Source: Marinobacter changyiensis
GTDB taxonomy: Bacteria; Pseudomonadota; Gammaproteobacteria; Pseudomonadales; Oleiphilaceae
Assembly (NCBI RefSeq): GCF_009193265.1
Contig: NZ_VZZZ01000002.1
Span: 307,824 to 371,823, forward strand
Length of the DNA: 64,000 bases
Direction: 5' to 3'
The stretch's first letter is position 1. Every line of letters begins with the position of its first letter. The notes below the pieces were generated by a model that was not told the DNA's origin, ran no database searches, and saw only the letters and a list, made by a program, of their open reading frames with translations. Position numbers and translations under genes: made by a program. Positions 8,206 through 17,860 of the stretch are shown piece by piece.

Positions 8206-10024
8206 GCTCGAGGGGCGCAGGTTTTCCGATCAGGGCCGGGAACTGCTCCGGCGTGACGGTTTCGTTGTCTAGCAGCATGCGAGCGCCTTGCTCAAGCACG
8301 TCGTGTCGCTGTTCCAGCAGGCTACGCGCTTGCTGGTAGGCATCATCTATCAGCTGTTTGATCGACAGATCAATCTTCTCGGCGGTTTTCTCGGAGTAAT
8401 CGCGGGTCAGGCTCATGTCCGGCGTGTCCCCCAGAAAGCGCGATTGTTGTCGCTCAAACACTGCCTGACCCAGTTCTTCGCACATACCAAAGCGGGTGAC
8501 GATCTGGCGTGCAATGTCGGTTACCCGCGCAAGATCATCGGCAGCACCGGTAGAGATTTCGTTAAATACCAAATCCTCCGCAGCTCGGCCGGCCAGCAGA
8601 ACCACAAGACGGTTTTTCAGCTCCTGGGTGGTAATCAGGTAGCGATCTTCGGTTGGCCGCTGCAGGGTATAACCCAGGGCGCCGATTGAGCGGGGGATGA
8701 TGGACACCTTGTGTACCGGGTCCATGCCGGGCAGGGCCGCCGCAACCAGGGCATGGCCCATTTCATGATAGGCCACGACTTCCCTTTCATGGGGTTGCAG
8801 AAGCCGGCCATGCCGTTCGGAGCCTCCCACAATCCGTTCGATGGCCTCGGTAATATCGTCCATGCTAACGCTATCGGCATTGCGCCTTGTGGCTACAATA
8901 GCAGCCTCGTTGATCAGGTTGGCAAGGTCAGCACCGGTAAAACCTGTGGTCAGGCCGGCGATCTTGTCCGGTTCTATGTCGGTATCACAGACAACCCGTT
9001 TCAGATGAACCTGTACGATTGCCGCCCGTCCAGCCCGGTCCGGTCGGTCGATAACCACCTGTCGATCAAATCGACCGGCCCGCATCAAAGCCGGGTCCAG
9101 TACTTCAGGGCGGTTGGTGGCGGCCAGCAAAACCACGCCCTCGCGTGGATCAAACCCGTCAAGTTCAGCCAGCAGCTGGTTCAAGGTCTGCTCCTTTTCA
9201 TCATTGCCACCGAAGTGGCCGACGCCGCGCATCTTGCCCAGGGCATCCAGTTCATCGATAAATATAATGCAGGGTGCGGCTTCGCGGGCTTGCACAAACA
9301 GATCCCGTACTCGCGCGGCGCCAACGCCAACAAACATCTCAACGAACTCTGAGCCGGAAATCGAAAAGAACGGCACCCCAGCCTCACCCGCGACGGCCTT
9401 GGCGACCAGGGTTTTACCGGTACCCGGCGGGCCGACCAGCAGGATGCCCTTGGGAATACGGGCGCCAAGGCGGCCGTAGCGGGGCTGGTCCTTGAGAAAA
9501 GAGACGATTTCCTGCAACTCTGCCTTGGCTTCATCGATACCTGCCACATCCTCAAAGGTCACTCCGGTATCACGCTCGACATAAATCCGAGCTCGCGACT
9601 TGCCGATATTGACCATACCGCCGAGGCCCTGACGGTTGGCAATGTTGCGGAACATGAGCATCCAGAAACCAATGATCAGCAGCAGTGGCAACAGCCAGGA
9701 CAGCAGATTGCTCAACCAGGTACTGCTTGGTCGGTTGCGGAACACCGCCTCATGGCGAGTGAGTAGCTCCGCCAGATCGGTATCAACCCGCTGAGTAACA
9801 AAGCGCGTGTGAGCGCCCTCGGGTGAGACGAAACGACCCTGAATATCATGTTGCCCGATGACCAGGTCGGTCACCTCCCGCTGCTCAAGACGCTCAAGGA
9901 ACTCGCTGTACGGCAGCGTGGTGGTCTCCTGCTGAGTGCGCCACCAGCCTTGAAACAGCATCAGCAGGGCGAAGGCAATGACGAAGTAACCGAGATTCCA
10001 TTGATGGGTCTTGTGCAGTGCCAT
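8168..10024 (-). CDS. FtsH-family membrane AAA+ zinc protease (paralogue)
   Basis: A 618-residue ATP-dependent metalloprotease. Two membrane helices (about 10-26 and 105-126) flank a periplasmic domain of about 75 residues. Then come Walker A GPPGTGKT (198-205), Walker [11 protein letters not shown] (253-262), the arginine-finger region [19 protein letters not shown], and the zinc site HEMGH (420-424) with its third acidic ligand downstream. All catalytic residues look intact. It differs from housekeeping FtsH in its N terminus and insert [19 protein letters not shown], and the gene is not next to rlmE/folP, so it is probably a second FtsH for a special substrate set or stress. It stands alone and overlaps efpL tail to tail. 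Confidence 0.9.
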   Translation of the reverse strand: MALHKTHQWNLGYFVIAFALLMLFQGWWRTQQETTTLPYSEFLERLEQREVTDLVIGQHDIQGRFVSPEGAHTRFVTQRVDTDLAELLTRHEAVFRNRPSSTWLSNLLSWLLPLLLIIGFWMLMFRNIANRQGLGGMVNIGKSRARIYVERDTGVTFEDVAGIDEAKAELQEIVSFLKDQPRYGRLGARIPKGILLVGPPGTGKTLVAKAVAGEAGVPFFSISGSEFVEMFVGVGAARVRDLFVQAREAAPCIIFIDELDALGKMRGVGHFGGNDEKEQTLNQLLAELDGFDPREGVVLLAATNRPEVLDPALMRAGRFDRQVVIDRPDRAGRAAIVQVHLKRVVCDTDIEPDKIAGLTTGFTGADLANLINEAAIVATRRNADSVSMDDITEAIERIVGGSERHGRLLQPHEREVVAYHEMGHALVAAALPGMDPVHKVSIIPRSIGALGYTLQRPTEDRYLITTQELKNRLVVLLAGRAAEDLVFNEISTGAADDLARVTDIARQIVTRFGMCEELGQAVFERQQSRFLGDTPDMSLTRDYSEKTAEKIDLSIKQLIDDAYQQARSLLEQRHDVLEQGARMLLDNETVTPEQFPALIGKPAPLELRHDPETDVHPR

Positions 10025-10265
10025 AAGTACCTCAGACTTGGGGTATAGCGCGATTAAAACGCGAAACGTCCTGCTGCGGCTTGATCGGTATCAATGCATT
10101 GGTATCCAAAAAGGGGGTCAACGTTGAATCAACGCCGCTTTTCAGGTCGGGCCTGATCGGAAAAGGCTTTTGCACGGGGCTTTCAGCCTGGAGCGGACCT
10201 TTGTTAGAGTTATTTTACTCCGCGATAAAGTTGGTACGCGTTGATCAACCGAACGGGAGAACTGT

Positions 10266-11033
10266 ATGACTCAGGTAAGCGCAGGTGGTAAAGACAAGTC
10301 CGCTCAACTTTACCGGATGGTTATGGAAGATCACCTTTGCCCTTTTGGTCTCAAAAGCAAGGATCTGCTGGAGCGCAAAGGGTTCGAGGTAGAGGATCAT
10401 CATCTGACTTCTCGTGAGGAGACAGATGCCTTTCAAGAGAAACACGGAGTTGATACGACCCCCCAGACGTTCATCGGTGAGAAGCGTGTGGGTGGCTACG
10501 AGGAACTGCGGGAATACCTGGGCCTTGAGACACCGGACGAAGATGAAACCAGCTACCAGCCGGTTATCATGCTTTTTGCCACAGCACTTCTGTTGGGCCT
10601 GGCGGTGAGCTGGGCGACCACCGGCACCTTGCTCACCGCGAGAATGCCGGAATATTTCGTGGCCATTGCCATGACGCTGCTGGGTTTGCAGAAGCTCAAG
10701 GATGTCGAGAGCTTCAGCACCATGTTCCTCAACTACGATCTGCTGGCCCAGCGTCATGTGCGTTATGGCTATGTCTATCCCTACGCTGAGACCCTCGCCG
10801 GTATATTGATGGTGGCAGGTGCCCTGGTGTGGCTGGCGGCGCCTGTTGCGTTATTCATCGGCACGGTGGGTGCTGTCTCGGTATTCAAGGCGGTCTACAT
10901 CGACAAGCGTGAACTCAGATGTGCCTGTGTCGGCGGAGACAGCAACGTGCCGTTGGGGTTCGTTTCCCTTACCGAAAACCTCATCATGGTGGCAATGGGA
11001 ATCTGGATGCCGTTGCGGATGTATCTGCTTTGA
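10266..11033 (+). CDS. Glutaredoxin-MauE/DoxX-type membrane fusion protein
   Basis: A 255-residue two-part protein. Residues 12-85 have a glutaredoxin fold, with LYRMVMEDHLCPFGLKSKDL giving a monothiol Cys25-Pro-Phe-Gly site and TTPQTFIGEKRVGGYEEL as the glutathione-binding cis-Pro segment. From about residue 95 there are four membrane helices like MauE/DoxX-family redox membrane proteins, with a Cys-Ala-Cys pair near residue 219. The combination suggests electron or disulfide transfer between cytoplasmic glutathione and a membrane or periplasmic partner; this is inference. It is monocistronic, and the 241 bases upstream to the divergent ftsH-like gene carry its promoter. Confidence 0.8.
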   Translation: MTQVSAGGKDKSAQLYRMVMEDHLCPFGLKSKDLLERKGFEVEDHHLTSREETDAFQEKHGVDTTPQTFIGEKRVGGYEELREYLGLETPDEDETSYQPVIMLFATALLLGLAVSWATTGTLLTARMPEYFVAIAMTLLGLQKLKDVESFSTMFLNYDLLAQRHVRYGYVYPYAETLAGILMVAGALVWLAAPVALFIGTVGAVSVFKAVYIDKRELRCACVGGDSNVPLGFVSLTENLIMVAMGIWMPLRMYLL

Positions 11034-11100
11034 GCAGGGAAGGGGCTTTCGAGTCCTGCTCTTTGCATCAAGCCGGTTTCACTGACACACCACTTTGGTT

Positions 11101-11271
11101 TTACCGATCTTCCTCTTCTGCCTTTTCCTTGGCTTCAAGTTCCGCTTTCCGCTTGCGGATTTTTTTCAGCTTTTCCGGTGGGATCCGCATACTGCTGTCC
11201 CGGAGCATGAACAGGCTGCCAAGGACCAAAGCCAAGGCAAGAAGAATGAATACCCATCCAATGACTGGCAT
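11101..11271 (-). CDS. DUF2897 family small membrane protein
   Basis: A 56-residue protein that is easy to miss. One N-terminal membrane helix (VIGWVFILLALALVLGSLFM) is followed by a short basic segment and a highly charged helix rich in Lys and Glu. This is the arrangement of the DUF2897 family found in Marinobacter and relatives. AAGGGAG lies at a proper distance before the ATG at 11271. Its function is unknown; it is presumably anchored in the inner membrane with the charged tail in the cytoplasm. It lies alone between the glutaredoxin-MauE gene and the tag gene, on the opposite strand to both. Confidence 0.7.
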   Translation of the reverse strand: MPVIGWVFILLALALVLGSLFMLRDSSMRIPPEKLKKIRKRKAELEAKEKAEEEDR

Positions 11272-11355
11272 TTGTGAGGCTCCCTTATCAGACTGGTTTC
11301 CTTTATCGTGGACCTAACGGACCCAGGTCTCAACCGGATTCCAGGATAGCAACCT

Positions 11356-12024
11356 ATGTCGTTTGCCAGAATTTATGAGTATGCCGTTGCCCGTAAGGGC
11401 GGGGAAGCGGAGCTGCGTGGGCTTCTGCCTCCTGTGGCAGAGCCCGGAGCGCTGGAAGCCAGGGGTGATGATCGTTATCTGTCCGAGGTAACCCGCTGCG
11501 TGTTCAAGGCGGGCTTTGTCTGGCGGGTGATTGAGGCCAAGTGGCCGGGTTTTGAGGCGGCGTTCGATGGTTTTGTGCCTGTTTACTGGCAGCAAGTGCC
11601 GGTAGAAGTGCTGGAAGACCTGGCGCGGGACGCGCGCATTGTGCGAAACATGCAAAAGATCCGCACCGTACCTGATAATGCCCGGATGATCGTAGATGCC
11701 TCACGGGAACATGGTAGTTTTGGCGCTTTTCTGAGCAACTGGCCCTCGGAAGATCAGGTTGGCCTGCTGCTGTGGTTCAAGCGCCATGGTGCCCGGCTGG
11801 GAGGGGCGACCGCCCAGTATTTCCTGCGCCGGGTCGGCTATGATGGTTTTATTCTGTCATCGGATGTGGTCACGGCTTTACGCCGGGAAGAGGTTTTGGA
11901 CGCCTCGCCCGGCAGCAAGAAAGCACTGATGCAGGCGCAGGCAGCGTTTACCGGCTGGCATCAGGAAACCGGGTTGCCCTACAGCCATCTTTCCCGGATT
12001 TTGTCTTACACGGTAGGGGATTGA
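11356..12024 (+). CDS. DNA-3-methyladenine glycosylase I family protein
   Basis: A 222-residue protein of the Tag (3-methyladenine DNA glycosylase I, HhH-GPD superfamily) group. The pattern LSEVTRCVFKAGFVWRVIEAKWPGFEAAF near the start and LGGATAQYFLRRVGYDGFILSSDVV near residue 155 match the lineage of Tag-like glycosylases that lack the N-terminal zinc-binding Cys of E. coli Tag. It would remove alkylated adenine from DNA as the first step of base excision repair. It may share a transcript with the serine hydrolase gene 36 bases downstream. Confidence 0.75.
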   Translation: MSFARIYEYAVARKGGEAELRGLLPPVAEPGALEARGDDRYLSEVTRCVFKAGFVWRVIEAKWPGFEAAFDGFVPVYWQQVPVEVLEDLARDARIVRNMQKIRTVPDNARMIVDASREHGSFGAFLSNWPSEDQVGLLLWFKRHGARLGGATAQYFLRRVGYDGFILSSDVVTALRREEVLDASPGSKKALMQAQAAFTGWHQETGLPYSHLSRILSYTVGD

Positions 12025-12060
12025 TTATGGTTCAAGTGTGAGAACCCCAAGGAGTATTTT

Positions 12061-13083
12061 ATGGCAAAGGTCTGCAAGTATTTTTTGGCGCTGTTCCTGG
12101 TTGCATTGCTCGCAGCCGCACCCGGTTACGCCAAGAACGTTCAAGCCCCGCTGGATAAGTTGGGTTTACCGGAGCTGGCAGAGCGGCCGGCATACCTTGA
12201 GCGGCTGCATGCCCTGCTCGTTGCGGTGGACGGCGAGCCGGTTATAGCTCAGGTCTACGAGGGCCCGGGCATGAATACCCCGGTCAACATCAAATCCCTC
12301 TCCAAGACGGTGTTGTCGGCAGTGGCCGGTATTGCGATCGAGAAAGGTGTGCTGACCAGTGACGATCAGCGGCTGGCTGAATTGCTGTCGATTCCGGCGG
12401 GTCTCGATGAGAGGGTGAATGACATTACCGTGGGCCATTTGCTCTCCATGCAGGCAGGTCTGGGGCGGACGTCCGGGCGACATTATGGCGCCTGGGTCAG
12501 TAGCAAAAACTGGGTAGACTACGCCCTGCGCCAACCGTTCGCGGATATACCCGGTGGTGACATGCTCTACTCAACCGGTAGTTATCATCTGCTGGGTGCT
12601 GCATTGGTTGAGGTAACTGACCAGAATCTGTTGGCTCTTACCCAACAGTGGCTTGGGCAACCACTTGAGGCGGAAATACCGCCGTGGCCGAGGGATCCTC
12701 AGGGTATCCACTTGGGCGGTAACGACATGCGGATGGCCCCCTCAGCACTGCTGGCTCTGGGTGAGCTTTACCGCAATGGCGGGGTTCATAATGGGCAGCG
12801 GGTGCTGTCCCAAGCCTGGATCAAAAACGCCTGGACCCCCCGGGGCAAATCCCGTTACACCAAGGATGATTACGGTTACGGCTGGTTCATTACCGAGCTG
12901 GGCGGTTACCGGAGCTACTACGGGCGCGGTTACGGTGGCCAGATGCTGTACGTGATTCCGGAACTGGCAATGACCGTTGTGATGACGGCAAACCCGTCCC
13001 CGCCGGCTTCGCCCTCATTTATGCGCAGCCAGAATCGGTTGATGGAGTCGGTATTGATTCCAGCGGTGGAAGCGAACCGCTGA
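12061..13083 (+). CDS. Exported serine hydrolase, beta-lactamase/penicillin-binding fold
   Basis: A 340-residue protein with a cleavable signal peptide (hydrophobic core about 7-20, likely cleavage after PGYA). The class C-like motifs are SxxK at Ser79-Lys82 (SLSK), YSTGSYHLLG where class C enzymes have YxN, and a C-terminal YGGQMLYVIPE in place of KTG. It probably hydrolyses an ester or peptide in the periplasm rather than a beta-lactam; the natural substrate is unknown. An AAGGAG lies just upstream of the ATG. Confidence 0.8.
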   Translation: MAKVCKYFLALFLVALLAAAPGYAKNVQAPLDKLGLPELAERPAYLERLHALLVAVDGEPVIAQVYEGPGMNTPVNIKSLSKTVLSAVAGIAIEKGVLTSDDQRLAELLSIPAGLDERVNDITVGHLLSMQAGLGRTSGRHYGAWVSSKNWVDYALRQPFADIPGGDMLYSTGSYHLLGAALVEVTDQNLLALTQQWLGQPLEAEIPPWPRDPQGIHLGGNDMRMAPSALLALGELYRNGGVHNGQRVLSQAWIKNAWTPRGKSRYTKDDYGYGWFITELGGYRSYYGRGYGGQMLYVIPELAMTVVMTANPSPPASPSFMRSQNRLMESVLIPAVEANR

Positions 13084-13126
13084 TCAGGGCTACCATTGGA
13101 GCCCCTAATGCTACAGGAAACAACCC

Positions 13127-13465
13127 ATGTCTCTGCTGCCGCCATGCCCCCAGTGCCAGTCTGCATACACCTACGAAGACGGCGTCCAGCTTGTGTGCCC
13201 CGAATGTGGCCATGAGTGGACCGAGGCGGAAACGGCTGCAGCCCGGGCCGACAAGTTGATCCATGACGCCAACGGCAACGAGCTCCAGGACGGAGATACG
13301 GTGACGGTGATCAAAGACCTGAAGTTAAAAGGCACCAGTTCCGTGGTAAAGGTGGGCACCAAGGTCAAGAACATCCGCCTGGTGGGAGGCGACCACGATA
13401 TCGATTGTAAGGTGGATGGTATCGGTGCGCTCAAGCTGAAATCGGAATTTGTCAAAAAGGTCTGA
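13127..13465 (+). CDS. yjdM: YjdM/PhnA family zinc-ribbon protein
   Basis: A 112-residue protein of usual family length. The N-terminal zinc ribbon has CPQC and CPEC pairs (residues 7-10 and 25-28), and a PhnA-type beta domain follows ([18 protein letters not shown] near residue 53, ending in LKSEFVKKV). The family was first named after the phosphonate operon of E. coli, but a direct role in phosphonate breakdown is not established. It is followed at once by a BASS-family transporter gene, with which it probably forms an operon. Confidence 0.85.
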   Translation: MSLLPPCPQCQSAYTYEDGVQLVCPECGHEWTEAETAAARADKLIHDANGNELQDGDTVTVIKDLKLKGTSSVVKVGTKVKNIRLVGGDHDIDCKVDGIGALKLKSEFVKKV

Positions 13466-13480
13466 TTGGCGGAGTTCCGG

Positions 13481-14467
13481 ATGTTGAATCGGCAACTGAT
13501 CGAGCAGTATCAGGTCGTCCTCTATCTCGTTGCGATTGGCTGTGGATTGTTTTTCGGGACGGCCTTTCCCGGCTCGGTTGACGCTCTCGAATTCGCCCTG
13601 TGGCCACTGCTCGGGCTGTTGCTCTATGCCACGTTCACCCAGGTACCTCTGGCTCGTCTGGGTGAAGCGTTCAGCGATAGCCGGTTTGTGACAGCTGCGG
13701 TGGTGGGTAATTTCCTGATGCTGCCATTGGTCATCTGGGCGCTCCTGCATCTGGCTCCCGACATACCTGCGGTGCGGCTGGGCATACTTCTGGTGTTGCT
13801 GGTGCCGTGCACGGACTGGTTCATCACCTTCACGCATCTGGGCGGCGGTGACACCCGGCGCGCTATTGCGTTCTCTCCGGTAAGTCTGATCCTGCAGATC
13901 TTGTTACTGCCGGTCTATCTGTGGGCATTCTTTGGTGAAGATTTCGCTGCCAACGTTGTGCAACGGGAAATGCTGCTGGCATTTTTCGGGTTGATTGTGT
14001 TGCCGCTGGCGGCGGCCTTGCTGACCGAAAAAGGCGTTGAAACAGGTAAGCTGAGCAGCAATCTTTTAAGCGGGCTGGCGTGGCTTCCGGTGCCGCTGCT
14101 GGCGTTGGTTGTGTTCTCCATTGCTGCAACCCAGGTCGGGATTGTATTGGAGTCTACGGGGTTGCTGGACCAACTGCTGCTGATCTTCGTGGCCTTTCTG
14201 GTGATCGCCGGGCTGCTGGCCCGGGGACTTGCGTTGTTTTTCCGGCTTCCGGCAGATCAGGGCAGGGTACTGGCCTTCAGCCTCGGAACCCGTAATTCAT
14301 TTGTCGTGCTGCCACTGGCCCTGGCGCTTCCGGCCTCATTTGAACTGGCTGTGGTGGTTATTGTGTTCCAGTCACTGGTCGAGCTTTTCGGTATGGTGGT
14401 GTATCTTTGGTGGGTGCCGAAAAAGCTGTTCCCTAACGCTTGCTCCCTGACTCCCCCCGCAAGCTAG
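13481..14467 (+). CDS. BASS/arsenite-permease-like membrane transporter
   Basis: A 328-residue protein with about ten membrane helices. LVPCTDWFITFTHLGGGD near residue 108 and LAFSLGTRNSFVVLPLAL near residue 265 recall the two discontinuous helices of the bile acid:sodium symporter/ACR3 superfamily. The ATG at 13481 is chosen because GGCGGAG precedes it; a TTG at 13466 directly after the yjdM stop is also in frame. The substrate is uncertain: arsenite or an organic anion. Its 3' end overlaps that of the convergent cheB-cheR gene by 35 bases. Confidence 0.75.
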   Translation: MLNRQLIEQYQVVLYLVAIGCGLFFGTAFPGSVDALEFALWPLLGLLLYATFTQVPLARLGEAFSDSRFVTAAVVGNFLMLPLVIWALLHLAPDIPAVRLGILLVLLVPCTDWFITFTHLGGGDTRRAIAFSPVSLILQILLLPVYLWAFFGEDFAANVVQREMLLAFFGLIVLPLAAALLTEKGVETGKLSSNLLSGLAWLPVPLLALVVFSIAATQVGIVLESTGLLDQLLLIFVAFLVIAGLLARGLALFFRLPADQGRVLAFSLGTRNSFVVLPLALALPASFELAVVVIVFQSLVELFGMVVYLWWVPKKLFPNACSLTPPAS

Positions 14468-16955
14468 ACTCCAGGTTCTTGGTGTCCGTTATGTCGACCA
14501 TGGTCATCACTGCACCATCAATGACGTTGTCGAGGCGGCGGTACGGCATGATCCTTATGGAGAACCAGCGGCCCTCACTGGTGGTCACCTGTTTTTCACA
14601 AACCACCAGGGTCTCGAGGGTTTTCCGGGCGTCTTTATCCAGGTCCGGGTATTCCAGAATCGTGGTGAGCTCTTTGAGCGGTCGGCCAACATCGCTCTCC
14701 CGAAGGCTTATAATGCTGGCGGCCCTGGAGGTATAGCGCCGTACATTGAGGTTCTGGTCGAGGAACAGGATTGCAATCTCGATGCTGTTGAGCACATTCT
14801 GCATGTCGCTTTGAGCGAGCGCCAGATCGTCCAGCTTGGCTTGCAGTTCCGAGTTGATGGTTTGCAGTTCCTCGTTCATGGACTGCATCTCTTCCTTGGA
14901 GGTTGTCAGCTCTTCGTTCGCAGACTGCAGTTCCTCGTTAGTGGACTGCAATGCTTCATTGGCGGCTTCGAGCTCCTCCCGGGACAGCCGGGCTTCCTCG
15001 CTGAGGCGCTCAATCTCATGTTGGTACTGAAGTATTTCGGCCTCCAGGTTGGCTGTGGTCAGAGAGGATCGCTTTTTGCGGTTGGGCCTTGCGGCCACGG
15101 CGACATCACGGAACACCACGATGATCTTGTCCTTCATGGCAGGCGGTTCACGCAATGCCTGCACAGTGACATCGACATGTTGTATGCCCGTGCCGGTCTG
15201 CACTTCCAGGTTGTGAAGCTCTACTGGCTCTTGCTGGGAGACTGCCTGTTTCAATGCGTTAAACAGGGGCAGACGCAACCCCTCCCGCGCCATCGCATGA
15301 ATGTTCCAGTTGGCTTTGCCGGCCGCCGGCTCCAGATATTTGCCGGTTCGACCACTGATATAGACGATGTCGGCGTTCTGGTTCAGAACTACGGCCGCCG
15401 GTGAATAGACTTGCAGTAGCAACCGGTCGGCCGAATTTTGCAGGTTGTCAGTAGCGGGAGAGGGTGCAGTGGGGGCCGGCACGGGCTGCTCCTTGGACGA
15501 GGTGGATAGTGGAGGGAATGATTTTAACAGGAAATTGGGCGCCCTGATGGACTCGTGCTCCAGCCTCCGGTAGATACGCATTTTCGATTCCAGCGGGGCG
15601 AACAGGTGGTTCAGTCTGCCTACGGTTTCGGAGTGCCCCAGCATCAGGACGCCATGGTTCCGGAGGCTGTAATGGAACAGGGGCAACAACCGGCGCTGTA
15701 ACATGGGGTCAAAATAGATCAGCAGATTCCTGCAACAGATCAGGTCAAGCTTGGTAAAGGGCGGATCCAGAATAACGTCGTGTAGGGCAAACAGAACTTT
15801 GTCACGAACAGGCTTGATAATCTGGTAGTAGGTATCGTGCCTGGTAAAAAAGCGGGAAAGCCTCTCTTCAGAGACATCTTTCTCGATGGCCAGGGAATAC
15901 TGGCCCCGGCCTGCTGTGGCGATAGCTTCGGGGTTCAGATCCGAGGCGAAAATCTGTAACGGAATGTCCTGGTCCGGGTGTAGCAGTTCCAAAACTTCAA
16001 TTAACACCATTGCCAGTGAGTATGCTTCTTCGCCGGTCGAACACCCGACCACCCATGCCCGTAACTTCTGGTCTGGTGTCGCGGCCGCGACCATCTGCGG
16101 GAGCACGTGTTCAGACAGATAGTCCCAGATCTCCGAATCACGGAAAAAGTTGGTGACGCCTATCAATAGCTCTTTGAACAGTAACTGGATTTCCTGACTG
16201 TTCTCTTCCAGATAGCGTGCGTATTCGGCCAGATCGGAAACGTCGTGAATGGCCATACGCCGCTCAATGCGTCGGCTCAGGGTGCTGGGCTTATAGAGCG
16301 AAAAGTCGTGCCTGAAGTTTTTCTGCAGTAGCTGGATGATGGGCTCAATGAACTCCATTGACCTTATCGGTTTTTCTGCATGCTCGCTGGGTTCGGGAAC
16401 CTTGGTGATGAAAGCCAGTATGCGCGCAGGCAGCTCGGAGGCAGGGGCAATAATGTCGGCGCATCCTGAGGCGATAGCGCTGAGGGGCAGCGCATCAAAT
16501 TCGGCAGTGTCCGGCTGCTGAACCAGCGCCAGGCCGCCAGTTGCTTTTATGGCCTGAATTCCCAACGTGCCGTCATTGCCCATGCCGGACAGCACGACGG
16601 CTATCGCTTGCGTGTTACAAGCGCTGGCCAGTGACGAAAATAGCACGTCTATCGGCAAGCGCCGGCCTCTGGGCTCTTCCGGAGCAGTGAGCCGGAGAGT
16701 TCCGTCCTGCAGCCGCAGTTCTTTATTGGGCGGAATGACGTAGACGGCATTCGGAGTGATCTGCATGTTTTGCTGAGCTTCCTGAACCGGCATTTCAGTG
16801 AATCGTTGCAACAGCTCGGGCAGCAGGGTTTTTTGAGTGGGGTCAAGATGTTGCACAACGATAAACGCCATGCCCGTATCCGGAGGTGTATGGCCGAAAA
16901 ATTCCTCAAGTGCATGAAGACCGCCGGCGGAGGCACCGATTCCTACAATGCGCAT
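14433..16955 (-). CDS. CheB-CheR-PAS chemosensory fusion protein
   Basis: An 840-residue multidomain protein. Residues 1-180 form a CheB methylesterase with the triad Ser9 (GIGASAGG), His36 (VVQHLDP) and an Asp near 133 (GMGNDGTLG), but no receiver domain. Residues about 195-470 form a CheR methyltransferase with the SAM motif VVGCSTGEEAYSLAM and DLICCRNLLIYF. Then come a PAS domain, a coiled coil of repeated Glu/Leu heptads (about 640-705) and a last PAS domain ending at VDITDTKN. Relatives often carry a histidine kinase after this; here the protein simply stops. Its start overlaps the stop of the PAS gene upstream, so the two are coupled. It probably modifies receptors or signals in a complex. 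Confidence 0.9.
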   Translation of the reverse strand: MRIVGIGASAGGLHALEEFFGHTPPDTGMAFIVVQHLDPTQKTLLPELLQRFTEMPVQEAQQNMQITPNAVYVIPPNKELRLQDGTLRLTAPEEPRGRRLPIDVLFSSLASACNTQAIAVVLSGMGNDGTLGIQAIKATGGLALVQQPDTAEFDALPLSAIASGCADIIAPASELPARILAFITKVPEPSEHAEKPIRSMEFIEPIIQLLQKNFRHDFSLYKPSTLSRRIERRMAIHDVSDLAEYARYLEENSQEIQLLFKELLIGVTNFFRDSEIWDYLSEHVLPQMVAAATPDQKLRAWVVGCSTGEEAYSLAMVLIEVLELLHPDQDIPLQIFASDLNPEAIATAGRGQYSLAIEKDVSEERLSRFFTRHDTYYQIIKPVRDKVLFALHDVILDPPFTKLDLICCRNLLIYFDPMLQRRLLPLFHYSLRNHGVLMLGHSETVGRLNHLFAPLESKMRIYRRLEHESIRAPNFLLKSFPPLSTSSKEQPVPAPTAPSPATDNLQNSADRLLLQVYSPAAVVLNQNADIVYISGRTGKYLEPAAGKANWNIHAMAREGLRLPLFNALKQAVSQQEPVELHNLEVQTGTGIQHVDVTVQALREPPAMKDKIIVVFRDVAVAARPNRKKRSSLTTANLEAEILQYQHEIERLSEEARLSREELEAANEALQSTNEELQSANEELTTSKEEMQSMNEELQTINSELQAKLDDLALAQSDMQNVLNSIEIAILFLDQNLNVRRYTSRAASIISLRESDVGRPLKELTTILEYPDLDKDARKTLETLVVCEKQVTTSEGRWFSIRIMPYRRLDNVIDGAVMTMVDITDTKNLESSLRGESGSKR

Positions 16956-17608
16956 CAGGGCAGGGCTGTGGCGGGAGCTGATTCTGGAATCTGGGAAACC
17001 ACCATCAAAATATTGTCTCCAAACGCGCTACGCCGGGCATTGATTGTCAATCGGCGACTGATCGGCAGATTGTCATCCCGGTCTTCGTGCAACGTATGTG
17101 CTGGCAATTCTGCAAGACATTCGGCTCGGGCTCCCGGTTTCTCGAGCGTGCGGAACATCTGAGCAAGCGCGGCGTGGCTTGAAAGTGACAGAAACTCGGT
17201 AATCGGATGGCCGGCAAGCTGCGGGGGCAAAAAACCAAGCAGAGTGCCTGCGGTCTCATTGCTTTCAAGAATCTGACCATCGTTGACAACGATCAGGTAG
17301 GCCACTGGTGCCAGTTCATAAAGTGTTCGGTAATGGACAAGCTCTTCGGTCATCTCGTATTCATTGGTTCTCAGCTGCTCATAGAGCAGATCCATTTCGA
17401 CCTGATGGGTTTGCAGCTCATGGAGCAATTTCAGTGCGTCGGGGGCAAACTCAGGATTACCCGCCCGACGATATAAAAGCTCCAGGGTTTCCCGACCCAG
17501 ATTGCCTAATCTGGTTGCCGGGGCGGCACCCTTCTCGATGAGTGCCTCGGCAGTCACTCTCAGGCGCTCATTATGTTCTCTTTCGGGGTCTGCTTTGATG
17601 GTTTTCAT
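16955..17608 (-). CDS. PAS domain protein coupled to CheB-CheR
   Basis: A 217-residue cytoplasmic protein. The first half is helical (ETLELLYRRAGNPEFAPDAL, then HELQTHQVEMDLLYEQLR) and the second half is one PAS domain (YELAPVAYLIVVNDGQILES). There is no output domain. It probably acts as a partner or sensor for the CheB-CheR protein encoded directly after it, with a one-base overlap. The start at 17608 is chosen because GGAGG precedes that ATG; a TTG fifteen bases upstream is less likely. Confidence 0.75.
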   Translation of the reverse strand: MKTIKADPEREHNERLRVTAEALIEKGAAPATRLGNLGRETLELLYRRAGNPEFAPDALKLLHELQTHQVEMDLLYEQLRTNEYEMTEELVHYRTLYELAPVAYLIVVNDGQILESNETAGTLLGFLPPQLAGHPITEFLSLSSHAALAQMFRTLEKPGARAECLAELPAHTLHEDRDDNLPISRRLTINARRSAFGDNILMVVSQIPESAPATALP

Positions 17609-17860
17609 TGCGCCTCCAAACAAGTATTTGGATGTAGCTTGAGCATCATACTACGCCTCCAAACGAGTTTTAAATAGCCGTTATTTCCAAAGGTTCCATT
17701 TCGGGAAATCCTCGGCCAGAGCCTGTGTGCGCTAGCGTACGGACCGATTTTTCCCGGTCCTGTAGTTTCTATTTTAAGAACATAAAAAAGTCCTTTTATT
17801 AAGAACATAAGAGAACAAAGCCATAAATCACTTTTCTCCAAGATAACGAGGGCACCTACT
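17609..17860. promoter_or_regulatory. Divergent promoter region with two direct-repeat pairs
   Basis: This spacer separates the PAS/CheB-CheR operon from a divergent diguanylate cyclase gene. TTAAGAACATAA occurs twice, at 17774-17785 and 17799-17810. CGCCTCCAAAC also occurs twice, at 17611-17621 and 17654-17664; the first copy contains the ribosome site of the PAS gene. CTAGCG/CGTACG-type hyphenated symmetry is seen near 17730. The repeats may be operator sites, but no regulator can be named. Confidence 0.35.
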
